A stretch of 64,000 bases of DNA. Source: Nematostella vectensis (taxonomy: Eukaryota > Cnidaria > Anthozoa > Actiniaria > Edwardsiidae). Below, piece by piece: positions 44,571-56,000 of this stretch; within the stretch, counting starts at the first letter, position 1; each line of letters begins with the position of its first letter. The notes beneath the pieces are model-generated. The model ran no database searches, was not told where the DNA came from, and saw only the letters and a program-made list of their open reading frames with translations. The stretch lies in NCBI RefSeq assembly GCF_932526225.1, contig NC_064046.1, forward strand, positions 13,349,708 through 13,413,707, written 5' to 3'. Made by a program: the position numbers and the translations under genes.

Positions 44571-47274
44571 TTACTCTAACGGTAATGCGAGAAGTCTAAG
44601 GAGTTCATCAAATAATGCATCCACTTTTACCCTGGTCCACGGCAATGTGCGTTCATCCAGACATTTAAGCAGTGAGGGCTTCAGTCTATTGCTGGCATAG
44701 ATTGGTGACATATTTAGCAGTCCTGACGAAACCCATGAATCCAACACCATCAGATCTCGGCAGAGAACATGTAGATTATTAGTCAGCATGAAGCTGCCAC
44801 AAGTATTTTCTCTTTTGTCACAAAGAGAGATACAGTCAAAGAATCTGCAGTCTTTCTCTGTTGTGCAACTCCCCTGTGACATTATCTCTTTTGTCTCCAG
44901 TTCGTTAAATAAAGTGTCCACATCTACAAGTAGTACTTTCCCCTCTGTGTTCAGCCCTAAGTTTGCAGGCTGGATGTCGCAGTGTGTGAGTGCCCCTATA
45001 GATGTATTCCTTAACCCCATAAAAAGCTTTAATATTTCTCTGGCAACTTGTACTCTTGTTCTCCAGGGTTTAGGTCGAGCAAAGGGACCAATATACTCCT
45101 CCAGGGTCTGCACTTTTTCCACAGCATAAAACTGCCCACAAAAGCCATATGTTTTAGGCACATAGCTTGTCCCTTGCAAAAGCTGTAACTTAACAAATTC
45201 ATCCAACTGAATGAGGTTCCATAGATGCTGTGCATCTGGTAGTGTGAGGTGCCCTATAGAGTGTGGATAATACATCTTGTGCAACAATTCAACAGGTGAC
45301 AAATGGTGTCCAAGGTTTTTATGATGCTTGATAGTGTCTAAAACCTGGTAGCTTAGGAATTCAGCAAAAGTGTCCAACTTCAAACTGAAATCTCCTTCAA
45401 CTGTTTTATCTGAAAAGTTAAAAAAGGTTCTCAGACAGAAAGTAGTGATAAGCAATCAGGGTGTGTGGATACATGCAATATAAAAATATGGTAAACATAC
45501 AATGTGCGAAGACATCACAAGATTGAACAATAGGTGTTGGTCGCTTACGGGAGCTTAATAAATTTTAATGAAATCTAAAAGTTATCGTGATAATAACAAA
45601 GCTGCAATATTTTGGTTTAATGCTTGATTTTAAAACTAGGTATTTGACTTATCATGAGAGTGAGTTGTTTTATTTAATAGCAATTAATCATACGCAAAGT
45701 AGCTTGTTATGCTCGTTTATATCGACGACTTTTCTTCATGATAATATCTTATGCGTCTACGACTATCTTTTGTTAGCCTATTTCTAAAGGTTGCAACAAA
45801 CAAGTGGATAGCTATTGTAACTGGAAAAAGGATAAATCGTGGAGCTCGCAATGGACTAGAGATTCCTTGCATTTATACATTTTCTGGAGACAAAGGAATT
45901 CTTTAATGGTTGCCTACTGGAAAGGCAGCTTTTGTGAAACATTACAACATCCCCGCTTTATATGTAATTTCAGCATGAATTGATATGATGTTTATCAGGT
46001 GTTGACTGATGTTGTTAAGCCAATAATCATTGTGGTCGCTTACGAGAACTTAAAAATAGAAGGAAAATCTCAGTTGGTGTTTTGAAATTGGTCGTTAATG
46101 GAGCTGGTCGCACCGATAAGTTGGTCACTTACGAGAGCTTAGAATTACAGAGTTTGTGTGACAATTCAATCGGTGATTCGTGATCGTGGTCGTTATCGGA
46201 GCTGGTCGCTTACGAGAGCGGTCACTCAGAGAGCTTCAACTGTACTATGTTTACTGTGTGTGTATAATATAATATAATATAATATAATATAATATAATAT
46301 AATATAATATAATATAATATAATATAATATAATATAATATAATATAATATAATATAATATAATATAATATAATATAATATAATATAATATAATTAGGGCT
46401 GCAAGAGAATAAAAAAATAGGTCAATTTGATATTTGTTAACCTCCATTTAGCAGCCTATATCTATGGTCGCTAAACAGAGCTACCCATATTGAGGGTTCA
46501 AGTTACTGGGGGAGGAGTGGGATATTTTGGTGGGTTTAATTTTTAATCTCTTTCCCCTATTTGTGTAGATTTTACCAACCTGGGCCGTACAGAATCTCTA
46601 TGATATCCTGATATTGATGAGGCAACTTTTTGGTCTTGAACACAATGTCCACCCCTCTCCATACTCCAGTAAAAACTATGGTAGTGTTCTTATGTGCCAG
46701 GCAGTCAGAGACTGCCAGCTGTTTGGTAACGCACAAATCCTGGCAAAGATTCCCTCCAATATGTCCATCATGGTATCCTATGCACTGTGGAAAAAAAAAG
46801 AAAACAAAAGTTTTATATTGTTTGCGTATCTGAACACATATAAGTAAAATGATAATGCACTGGTCAATTTAAACATCTCTCATTTTTCAATGCTCAATAT
46901 CCCGTTAATATTGATTTCAATAAGCTTTTATAATCCCAATGCTTCGAAACGCTCCAGCAACCGTTATGTCGAATTGAAAGCAAATTCGTTCAACCATAAA
47001 CAAGAGGAGTTACAGATGACACAAATCCAATTAGAAGAAAAGCTTTGCAATAACAAGAAACTTTCTAAGAAAGATCATCATCAAAACGTCATACCAAATC
47101 AACAAGTTTCTGTCTTGCGTTCAACGTTTCGCAGTTTATCTGCACATTCTGCCAAATTCCATTGATATTAGACCACATGAACGCCTCAAAAACGATGTAA
47201 ACAAATGTCAAACATATTCCAAGGATAAGAACGCGCTTTTTTCGCGAAAATCGTGTCAAACCATAACGAAACAT
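44571..47274 (-). CDS. DIPK1C: DIPK1C/FAM69-type divergent protein kinase, type II membrane protein
   Basis: Three minus-strand exons keep frame: 47274-47095, 46784-46580, 45409-44571 (407 aa; human DIPK1C 419). A short basic N-terminus (RKKR, 11-14) precedes a membrane anchor at about 15-34, giving a lumenal body. Cysteine pairs follow (NLCQDLC region). The kinase-like part carries HCDIQPANL (271-279), corresponding to the catalytic loop, and VDVD (290-293) in place of DFG. A cysteine cluster (TTEKDCRFFDC...CDKRENTCG, about 311-333) matches DIPK1C. FAM69 proteins are cysteine-rich and reside in the endoplasmic reticulum; substrates are largely unknown. The wording closest to human is DIPK1C, but a basal DIPK1 member is possible. 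Confidence 0.9.
45540..46220. repeat. Degenerate GGTCGCTTACGAGAGCTT repeats in DIPK1C intron 2
   Basis: GGTCGCTTACGRGAGCTT or close variants recur near 45538, 46032, 46115 and 46205, with related GGTCGTTATCGGAGCT between. This may be remnants of a tandem or dispersed repeat. Confidence 0.6.
46263..46392. repeat. AATAT pentanucleotide microsatellite, about 26 copies
   Basis: A pure run of the 5-bp unit (TAATA/AATAT) lies in DIPK1C intron 2 with almost no interruptions, suggesting recent expansion. The repetitive reading frame over it is an artefact. Confidence 0.95.
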
Positions 47275-47435
47275 CAGATACAGACATTTGGCGCTAGGCG
47301 CCGTTTGTAAACCTCGCTCACAGGGTCTTCTGGGTAATTTTTAATATTGCGTCTTTATTTTTGTGTGGGCTACCTGTGGTAGTCCCACATAAAGGGGCCC
47401 ATGCCTAAAAAAACAGTCAGACTTTAGTATCGCCG

Positions 47436-47615
47436 ATGAGAATTTTGGAAGATAGACTCCATCAACAAGAGTTGAGGCCACTGTATGTAGGTGGTGCTGG
47501 CGACTGTTTTTTTAGAGCTGTGTCTCATCGTTTATTTGATGATCTCAAAACCAGAGACTGCGGAACATCCTTTCAAGTTGCAGGGCTGATTAGTAGAAAT
47601 GTACCACAAAACTGA
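47436..47615 (+). pseudogene. OTU-domain protease fragment, probably transposon-derived
   Basis: A 59-residue frame contains YVGGAGDCFFRAVSHRLF, which matches the catalytic Asp-x-Cys segment of OTU cysteine proteases (DGDCLFRAVS type). The His part of the catalytic site is absent and the frame ends at 47613. Cnidarian DNA transposons often carry such modules (family knowledge), so a mobile-element relic is more likely than a host gene. Confidence 0.55.
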
Positions 47616-47639
47616 GGGGGCTTAATATAAGAAATACAT

Positions 47640-50600
47640 GACAATTTCTTGAAAAGTAGTGGGCCTTCAGCTACGGGCGGTTGCTTTAGCGATGTTACAT
47701 AGAATACGGCGGTTTTCTAAAACGTATATTTCATCTACAGGCAAAGGAAACATAACTCTGCACCAGGGGCTCATAAGTAGGGGCAATCAACTTCCCCATG
47801 TTCTGGTGCTATATAGATGTCACGGCGTTTCCTAGTATCAGGCTATTTTTAGACGCGCGGATGAGCCAATCAGATTCAACCTTTGTGTTGACGTTTTGGC
47901 TGAGCTCAACTGCACGCGCAGTCTCAGACAAAAAGCTATGTTCTCTCTTCGGTACTTTGACTTTTTGTTGCTCTCTCTAATATGAATACAACCATACCTA
48001 TGACTGTATGACTTTGAATTCTAGCTTGAAATTCTTTTGGTAAACAAACAAAACCATTACAATACATAAATACATAAACGAGTGAATTTTATCTAAACTA
48101 GTTTAAAATTGTGCGCAAAGTAGGAAAGCTTTTTGGGTTCTCTCTTCAGTCGGTCGCCTTCGCCGTTGCTATTTCGTTCAGGCACTTTGCCAACAGGTTT
48201 TCTTTTAGTGTAGCTACGGAGTCTCCGTTTGACACCTCTTACGGGATAGCTGCCAAACATGCTCTTATTTCTTGTTTAAGGACGCGCAGATATCTATTTA
48301 GAAAATTATCAGACTGTACTGCCATTCTGATAGCGTTCAACGAAGTTCGTGTCGGCGGTGAAGGATGGCAGAGCTCGAAACAACCTATGTTACCCATACT
48401 ACCTCGCGGTATGGGCGCGTGCGGCAGAGCGCTCTTTGACAACTTTTATTGAAACAGCTGTATGAGGTTGAAAGTAAACCGGCAGACAACTTTAATCTGC
48501 TAGTAAGCGTCGGACATGTGGTGGCCTTTGCGAGAAAACGTAACAATATCCAAGTCTGGTTTGTATAATTTAATGAAATATCGCTTTTAAAAAGCGCCAG
48601 CTTTTTCTTGGATGCACGACTCCTCAGTGCAAAACTTAGTGAAAGCTGCTTTTAAGTCTCTTAAAAGTCTCTTACGCAATCGCGGTAAGTCAGGATTTTC
48701 GCCGCACAAGTGAAAAAGCAAACATTTGTATTAACTAGTGGCTCTTGGATGGGAGCCACACAAATTTGTGTAGTGGTGAAGTCATGGTTAGATTAGGTAC
48801 TTGTTTGTGACTCAATGCCCTAACAAACTATTTTAAAAACCCTCTTTTTATTTGTTTTGCGGCGTGCATGGACTACTATTACTTTTAAACTGTTCTAAGT
48901 TCGGATCTATGACTGAGTAACAGAGAATAAATGATAGATATATTCACCATGGGTGGGGGGTGACAAACCTGCTTCTGTTGCTATAGTCTGAAATAGGAAG
49001 TGTTAAGAGTATTTAGCATTTCTTTAAATTTTCAGACTCTATTTCTTTTTATTTTTGATGAAGGATTTTTTGTTGTAAGATATAGAAAATGAATTCAATA
49101 AAGGAAAAAGAAATGATTGAGTTTTTCATTTAAAACGTGTATTCTATATGGATAAGTCCAAAATACTTTTATACTTTCCATGCTAGATTGATTGACATCT
49201 TTTAAAAGCTTTTTGCATTCGAGGCCATCTTCAATTAAAATCTTTCTGTAAAAGCAAAAACTTAACGATTTTACTAATTCATTTCCGTTGTTCTTTCTTC
49301 GATCGCTGGTCACATTTCGTGTGATCCCACTTAAAGAATTACTTGAATCCAGCCATGTCCAAGGGCTTCGAGAGCGTTGTCTATTATAGGTCGCGGGAGT
49401 TGAGCACTTGTTTCCTGAGTTTGCATGATACAAGCTTTTTCATGAGTTTAGTTAAATAAAGCTCTTGTTTCAACAACAGCCTTTAATTGTTAAAAGGGGA
49501 GGAGTTTAATAAATCTCTATTATGAGCTTTTAGTTTAAAAGAAAAAAGAGTTGGTAGTTTCCACTTAGGTAATATGTTTCTATCACAAATGGTTTTCATG
49601 TATTATTTATTTTCATACATTGATCGATTAACCAATTTAGCCAGTTTTTTCGAGCCTCATTTTTGAAGTAAATAGTGTTCAAAAAAGCAAAATAAAGTAC
49701 ATGTGGTTGCTATATTTCTTTTCTCAAACAAAAGCTACTTCACTTTTCTTGAAGGCTTTTAGTTTGCTGTGTCAGATAATTACATAACAGCATTGCCATC
49801 CCCAAACAACATTTAAAAGTGCATTTGTTAATGAATATAAGAGGAAAAATCAGAAATCAGAACAAAAAAATTAAATGAGTAAAGAAGTTGAGTTATTCTT
49901 TTGTTTTTATTTTTTACTGTTTGATTATTTAGCTTTTTTTATTCAGTACTCGAAGTATTACTGTTGAGCTGTTATTAATATAGAGCTTCAAATAAACGCC
50001 CTGCTTTGAAATAGCAATCCCCCCTCCCCCTTGTTACTAAAAACAGAATATAAGAACCCGGGCTTTATTTATTTGTTCAGTGGCTCGAAAATATGTTTTT
50101 TTTCTGTGGTTATAAAAAAAGAACTCTAAAAATCGGTTTTACACTGTCAGGAATGGTTATGGTCATAAGATTGTGTATTTGGAACTTAAGCGGGGCCAAG
50201 TGAAAATACACGCGCAGGTATTAATGATGGGTACCTTCTTAAGTTCTAGCGCGTTGCCCCGAGGCTATCAGGCTAGCCATAATTGCGGTATCATACTCAG
50301 TCCAGAGCCTGATACGAAAGGAAACTGTCAAAGGAATTATCAATTGGAATGATAAACACTTAGGGTTGATGAAAGTAGGTCACTCACATTCCAAAAATAG
50401 CGGCGACGAACGTGATACCCTGCGTGCTTGCTTTAAGATTCACTTACACTTTCGGTGTTGGGTTTTATCGCAGAAACATATTTCCACAGTGGTATCCAAA
50501 TATAGCTCGAACTCGGAGAATTCAAACTTCTCACTAGTTTTGATTCCGATTTCTGCTTGCGCGCCTTGAAAACTAGTTTTTTTTTCTAGAACGTTATTTG

Positions 50601-50925
50601 TCACTTCTGTAAGCTTCGATTTTGTATTTCTTGGTTTTAAACTCCCCTTTTAAGATTTGAGTTAAGGGGAACATGTATCGATCCGCTAAAAGTGGGGGAG
50701 CGTTGATGAGGAAAGGAAAGGGGAGGTATTTTTGGAATTTTGCCTCCACAAATAAAGAAAAAAAAGGGAAGATTCAATTGTGGCTATAGCGCTGCAAAGA
50801 GAAATAGATATATTCAATATCACCTTTATCAATGAAGAGAAAATGGAATAAAAAAATAAAAATAAAAATAGAAGTTTCCTTTATTAATAAAGAGAAATAA
50901 AAAAATATTCATTATTGCCTCCAGT
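47640..50925. other. Intergenic region without a supported gene
   Basis: A minus-strand segment at 48325-48243 reads MAVQSDNFLNRYLRVLKQEI and ends at a GTAAGA donor, so it could be a first exon, but no matching second exon was found. The rest (48.5-50.9 kb) is A+T-rich and featureless by eye. Confidence 0.4.
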
Positions 50926-50928
50926 CAT

Positions 50929-51345
50929 TTAGAAAAATAAGGAGTCACCAGTTTGTTGTGGTTCTTTAAGAATGCCTCGTGAAAACACGAAAAATATAGT
51001 GGCAGCAACAACAGTAAATAGTAACAGAAAAGAGATGATGACACTAGAAATAGTGAGAATAAATTTGTTATCCGAATCCTGCTTATCAATCGAACCCCCC
51101 TCTAGGCTAACATAAAATATAACAACAAACAATAGATCCATAGATAGTTTTTAAATGACCATAATACATTAATACGTTATAACTCAGTTCACACAAAGTA
51201 CATTTTCTAATGGAATATTACCTTTTCAAATACGGTTGCCCTCGGAGAACGCATGGGCCGCAACCAGCAATGCCTCATGGGTTCCAAATAAAAAAAATGA
51301 TAAGCGCAACAAAAAAACAAGCACAGGTTTAAGAAGCTTTAGCAT
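50929..51345 (-). CDS. Candidate small type I membrane protein, two exons
   Basis: Exon 51345-51234 starts with MLKLLKPVLVFLLRL, a signal-peptide-like segment. Exon 51101-50929 encodes a short acidic stretch (SIDKQDSDNK), a transmembrane segment (ILTISSVIISFLLLFTVVAA) and a short tail. Joined in frame they give about 94 aa: signal, roughly 25-residue ectodomain, one membrane span, about 17-residue tail. The donor (ACC/GTATTT) is weak and no homologue is recognised. The signal-plus-membrane-span layout on one strand is the only support. Confidence 0.28.
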
Positions 51346-51639
51346 CTTTGTCAATGTACCTCTAAACGTTCACACAGCGTTCAGATACAATGATTTAGCC
51401 ATTTATACGTTACCCATGAAGCACTGGGGGCTACGATACATTGGTTCTCAGGTGAGTGTACACCTACTCCAAAAATCTTATTCAGCGCGAATGGCGAATG
51501 GAGGGCAGTTCTACTCCGAAGAATACTTAGATACCAGGGAATATGGTTAGACCCTCTCTTCCCCTCTTATAATTTTCTGATGTATGATATATCTACTTGA
51601 GTTTACCTATCACCTTTTTTGTTGAAATAACGAATACCC

Positions 51640-52032
51640 TCCTTTCATCGAATGAATCCGCAACTTTTTCTTTCCGTAATCGAAAAGTTTTCCGTCCACA
51701 CGTAGTGTAATCGTATCGTTATCGCCCGTCCACACTTATACGGCGATTCATTAATCGCTCTAGCACCCAGCTTTAATGCATTGTTAGCATGGCTATTAAC
51801 CTGAACACATAGTATGAGGCTTGAAATAATACAAGTAGGCGAGACACGAGTTTTACACGTTGTTTTACACGTCGGAATCGTAGCGTATTCATTTCGTTCC
51901 GCTTTCATTTGCGGATTCAAAAAATTGCGGATTCGCCAGCGTAATCGTAGTATACGTGTGGACGATAGCCGTATCCGGAACTAAAAAAGTGGCGGATTCA
52001 TTCGATTCCGTATACGTGTGGGTGGGGTCTAA
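51640..52032. mobile_element. Long-TIR element of about 400 bp
   Basis: The left arm (51640-51705) and right arm (51945-52010) are inverted, sharing ATCGAATGAATCCGC, ACTTTTT and CGTCCACACGTA. CGTCCACAC-type motifs also recur internally. No coding capacity; the outer left end is eroded. Confidence 0.75.
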
Positions 52033-52039
52033 GAAACAT

Positions 52040-53870
52040 GCGCTTAGCCAGGATCTGTATCCTTTTTTTTCTGATAGACCAGAGTTTTCATATAGCTAAC
52101 CCTCTTGCTTATATCCTTATAGCTACCTGTTGCATTGGTATGCTGTTTTCTAGTTAATGTCTAAGAGATAGTTACAGTAGAAATAGTAATAATTTCGGTT
52201 ATTTTTTAGCGGCTGATAGACTGCATATTGGAGTGTTGCAATGCAAACTAAATACAATAATAACAGTTAGTTGACCTCCAAATCAAGATCATACATCATT
52301 AGACAAACCAATCGAAATGCATTGTGTTCCTTTCTCGTATTTATTTTGTTTTCTTATCTCGCTGATGTCAGGCTTCAAATACATTTGGCAGACGCCAGCC
52401 AGAATTGATGCCAAAATACTGAACCTTTTTTGGGTCAACATAGTTTTTTTTTGCAATACGATCGCCATGTTAACATTCAAAAGATCATATTTACATACTG
52501 TGTGATAGGAAACTATGAAACTATTCATCTAAATACAAAGTTTTATTTTTACTTTATTTACCAAATTTAATCGAAGGTATCACAGAGATTCCCAAATTAG
52601 CCGTTGGAAATGGATGCTTTCTCACAATTGTTATTTTGCTAGGATGACAAAATGGCGGCTGCCAGAGACACTTAAAGGTGCATGCGTATAAACATTTTGA
52701 CATGTAGCCTCAATATTATAAACTAAAAGTAACGATACCTATTGTAGATATTTTGACAATTGTAGCAAATGGGAGCACTCTGTGTAAGCTTGTTTTATTC
52801 TAAAAAAAATCAAAAACCTCGAAATCAATGACCCTACTTTTGACGCTCTCAACAAGTTTGTCTCACTCAAGTGGATAAAAGCGTAAATAAGACCCCCACA
52901 CTTTGAGTCACATTAAAAATACATACACAAAAGCTGATTTTTCCTTGAAAATGTGGACCAATCTCAAATGGAGTCAGTGAGCGAAAACGGAAAAACTTCG
53001 CGAAATAAAAAAAAATGACATAAATCTGTTGGCACATGCAATTATTAAAACGTTAAACGACATGAGAAAAAATATTCCCATCTGGGCTTTAAAAAACGGT
53101 ATATTAGTTAGCATATAATCAGTTTTTTGCTATCTATACCACCTCACACAAATATTTTTAGACTATCATACTAGTACAATGCAGTTAGTCAAAAAAAGAA
53201 TAGAATCTCGGTTGTAAAAGGCCTTCTTAGAGATCCTTCCATTTTTGTAGACTTTCTTGTTAGCAGGACTTTTCCGCTTACGAAACGTGACATACCGCGA
53301 GAATGAACTTACGATGTTCGAAAATGTTTCAGCGAATAGAGTTGAGTTCTTCCAGCAAAAAAAGGGGTCGCACATGGTTTTATCATTAACGCATCTCCCG
53401 TGTCTGCGAGCAATTACATATTTTTCAATTAAACACCTGGGGGATGTCAGGAGAAATGATAGAAGCTAGCCGGTGCCAAGTGACCTTTAAGCTTTTATCA
53501 TTCCGACAAAAATTCGCCGTCTTTGATTCAAATGCGTTTTTGCTTTTATATAAAATGACTAAATAGACACGTACAGTCAAACAAAAGGAGCGATTTTGAC
53601 CAATAAGCGCGCTGTTCACTGGGTGCTGTTTTATAAAGTAATAAGATAGTTATTGTTAAATATGATGGTTGTAGTTTTCACTCAACAAGTTAATCTATGC
53701 GAAGAAAAGTGCAAGGGACACTTTGAATTTGACGTTTTTGGAAGATTCACCGCGTGCAACCGAGTACTACCTATATTATACATATCATACTGTTTGTATA
53801 GTATAACCTATATATTAGCTCCTACTGTATGTATATAGCGAATGTTATATACACACTGTTTGTATAATGT
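52040..53870. other. Gene-free stretch with one dispersed-repeat copy
   Basis: Apart from the repeat at 52541-52680, the DNA is A+T-rich with only short frames lacking motifs. Confidence 0.5.
52541..52680. repeat. Copy of the GCCATTTTG dispersed repeat (reverse strand)
   Basis: TTTATTTACCAAATTTAATC, then GAAATGGATGCTTTCTCAC, then GGATGACAAAATGGCGGC. This is the longest single copy and defines the order of blocks in the family. Confidence 0.75.
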
Positions 53871-53875
53871 CATGC

Positions 53876-53993
53876 CAGGGCCATAGCAGGGGGTGGGGAA
53901 CTGGGGGCATGTAGCCCCCAATATTTTCCTAATGTTTCTGTATCGCGCCCCCCCCCCCCCCCCTCCAATCTTACGTGCCCTGCTACGGCTATG
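53876..53993. mobile_element. Poly-C/G miniature element (family 2), CATGC target duplication
   Basis: The left end CAGGGCCATAGCAGG and the inverted right end CATAGCCGTAGCAGG align base for base. CATGC occurs at 53871-53875 and 53994-53998. The interior has CCCCCAATATTTTCC and a C tract (53948-53963). Confidence 0.85.
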
Positions 53994-54059
53994 CATGCTT
54001 TAAGCAATTGTTATCTAAAGTAAATATGCTATATCATAGTATTTCACTCTGTATTTTTA

Positions 54060-54470
54060 GCTAAGTTTTGTTATCTATATTATATGTTATACTGTATGTA
54101 TAACCTAGTATTCTCTATATTTGTTTATCACACTCTATGTATAAGCAAGGAAATTTTTCATACTTTATATGCTATATTATATGTCATATTTGTGTATTAC
54201 CAAGTATAATCTCTGTTATATATGTCATACTGAGTGTATGACTAAGTATAACCTATATTTTTAATGTCATGTGTGTATGACCAAGGATAAACTATATTAT
54301 ATATGTCATATAGACCAAGTATAACCTATATTAAAAATGTCATGTGTGTATGACCAAGGATAAACTATATTATATATGTCATATAGACCAAGTATAACCT
54401 ATATTATATATGTCATATGTGTGTATGACCAAGTATAACCTATATTATATATATGTCATACTGTATGCTC
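54060..54470. repeat. Degenerate satellite around the GPCR 3' end
   Basis: Short units of TGTCATAYWG and AGTATAACCTATATTATATA repeat about every 37 bp. A cleaner 74-bp higher unit starts at 54265 and 54339. The last unit overlaps the final codons and stop of the GPCR. Confidence 0.8.
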
Positions 54471-56000
54471 CTCCTGTTCCTGTGTTTCATTGTGCTCTCC
54501 CTCCTGTTGCCTTCCGCCCCGCTCAGTGCTTTCCATCTCCATCTGTCCGTCTTTCGTCCGGGCCACCTCGACGTGTTCAACAGGGGGTAGCGCCCTCGGC
54601 CTAGGATCTATCGCTACTGCTGAGTCCGTGTTATCGTCTAAAGTAGCATCTTTGTGAAGCGGCAGTAATTTGTTACGAAGGTCTTCGCTCGGTACATGTG
54701 GTATCGCGCCTCTCTCGGATGGCGCAGACGTTCCTTCCTCCTTATTCCGAAGTCCGCGCTCCCAACCAATCCCATCTTTATCACTAGTACCCGATTGTGC
54801 TGAGGTGACTGCGTTAGCGTTGTTGTTCGAGGTAGTAATATCTTGGAACGGAACTGCAGAAACGTTGGACGCATCGGAGCCCCTGCTGAAGTGAATCTTA
54901 GGAACTCCATGGTGTGTAGCGGCGGTCATTTGTGTTCTGGTCTCTTCAAATGTTGTATGCATTGTCAGTGTTCCGTCGTCTGAAACACCACGTCTGCGGC
55001 AGAACTGCGCAAAGATTTTCGCGAACGAGCGGCGAAAATCCTTATTAAATAGCGCGTATATAAACGGGTTGAGCGTGGAGTTTAACACCGGCAGAACGTA
55101 GACGAACGTCTGAGTGATGCCTTTTGCCTGCTCGGGACTAATGGTTTCCCTTGACAACAGTATCGGGTCCCATAAGCTGACAAGAACAAGCACGAAATAT
55201 GGGAACCAGCAAACAACAAAGCAACCCACGACTATCGCCAGGACCTTGGCCGCCTTTACTTCTTTTAAGAAGTTGATAGACCCCCGTCTTCCACCATCCG
55301 TAGTCGCTTGTCTGTCCGTCTGGAGTGCTGCGACGGCGCGTGCGTGGTTGAGGGCGACGGTAAACACGCGCCCGTACATGACGAACACGATGTATAACGG
55401 CAAGAAGAACAAAACCACTGATACGACAGTGTAGTAAATAGGGTCAAAGTTTGCGCACGAGATGAAGATATTAAAGTGCGGCTTTCCGTAGTCAGTCCAG
55501 TTGATAAAACTCAGTACGGCCATCACAAACGATAGGCCCCAAACAGAAGCAATTAATCCGAACCCTGATATCGGCGTCATCAGGGCATGATAGCGAAACG
55601 GCAAAACAATTGCTATGAAACGATCAATGGAGATAATGGCTAGGTTCCATATTGAAGCACCCGCACAAATGATATCCACCACGATCCAAGCCACGCAAGC
55701 CTCGAGGCTTAAACACCAGGCAGTGTTATGCGTGGTCTGGTGGATGCGAAACGGTAGAGATAGCATCGCTACCAGCAAATCACTGACCGCCAAAGAAACC
55801 ACAAAGTAGTTGGTTATCGTTCGCATTCGACGGAACATCACGACGGCCAAGACTACCATAAAATTCCCGTAAAAAGTCACTAGCAGAATAATAATCTGGA
55901 AGGCCATATGACCGTAGTATTCAGGCAGAGTATCCATTGAACATTGTATGTGCTTAGGCGGTGGGGGCCTTGGCATCGGAGGTCCTGTGGAATTGGGCAT
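54456..56000 (-). CDS. Class A (rhodopsin-like) GPCR with aminergic features
   Basis: A single intronless exon of 514 aa with seven membrane segments. Landmarks: glycosylation site N3; N46 (1.50); D74 (2.50); C102 with C182 in the second loop; D109 at 3.32; DRF 126-128; W154; P201; CWFP 264-267; NPFIY 311-315; and C334 as a likely palmitoylation site. Asp3.32 is the amine-binding residue of biogenic-amine receptors, so an aminergic-like ligand is plausible. Adenosine- and melatonin-type receptors usually lack it. TM5 keeps only one serine in the usual area (S194). The long third-loop and C-terminal regions (335-514) are polar and rich in Ser/Thr/Glu. The stop lies inside a satellite repeat. 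Ligand unknown. Confidence 0.9.
   Translation of the reverse strand: MPNSTGPPMPRPPPPKHIQCSMDTLPEYYGHMAFQIIILLVTFYGNFMVVLAVVMFRRMRTITNYFVVSLAVSDLLVAMLSLPFRIHQTTHNTAWCLSLEACVAWIVVDIICAGASIWNLAIISIDRFIAIVLPFRYHALMTPISGFGLIASVWGLSFVMAVLSFINWTDYGKPHFNIFISCANFDPIYYTVVSVVLFFLPLYIVFVMYGRVFTVALNHARAVAALQTDRQATTDGGRRGSINFLKEVKAAKVLAIVVGCFVVCWFPYFVLVLVSLWDPILLSRETISPEQAKGITQTFVYVLPVLNSTLNPFIYALFNKDFRRSFAKIFAQFCRRRGVSDDGTLTMHTTFEETRTQMTAATHHGVPKIHFSRGSDASNVSAVPFQDITTSNNNANAVTSAQSGTSDKDGIGWERGLRNKEEGTSAPSERGAIPHVPSEDLRNKLLPLHKDATLDDNTDSAVAIDPRPRALPPVEHVEVARTKDGQMEMESTERGGRQQEGEHNETQEQEEHTV

Noticed and set aside
46226..46447. Frame rich in IILYY repeats
   Set aside because: It is the AATAT microsatellite translated on the minus strand.
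48111..48452. 113-residue plus-strand frame and 67-residue antisense frame
   Set aside because: Neither has a recognisable domain. A possible minus-strand first exon exists but lacks a partner exon.
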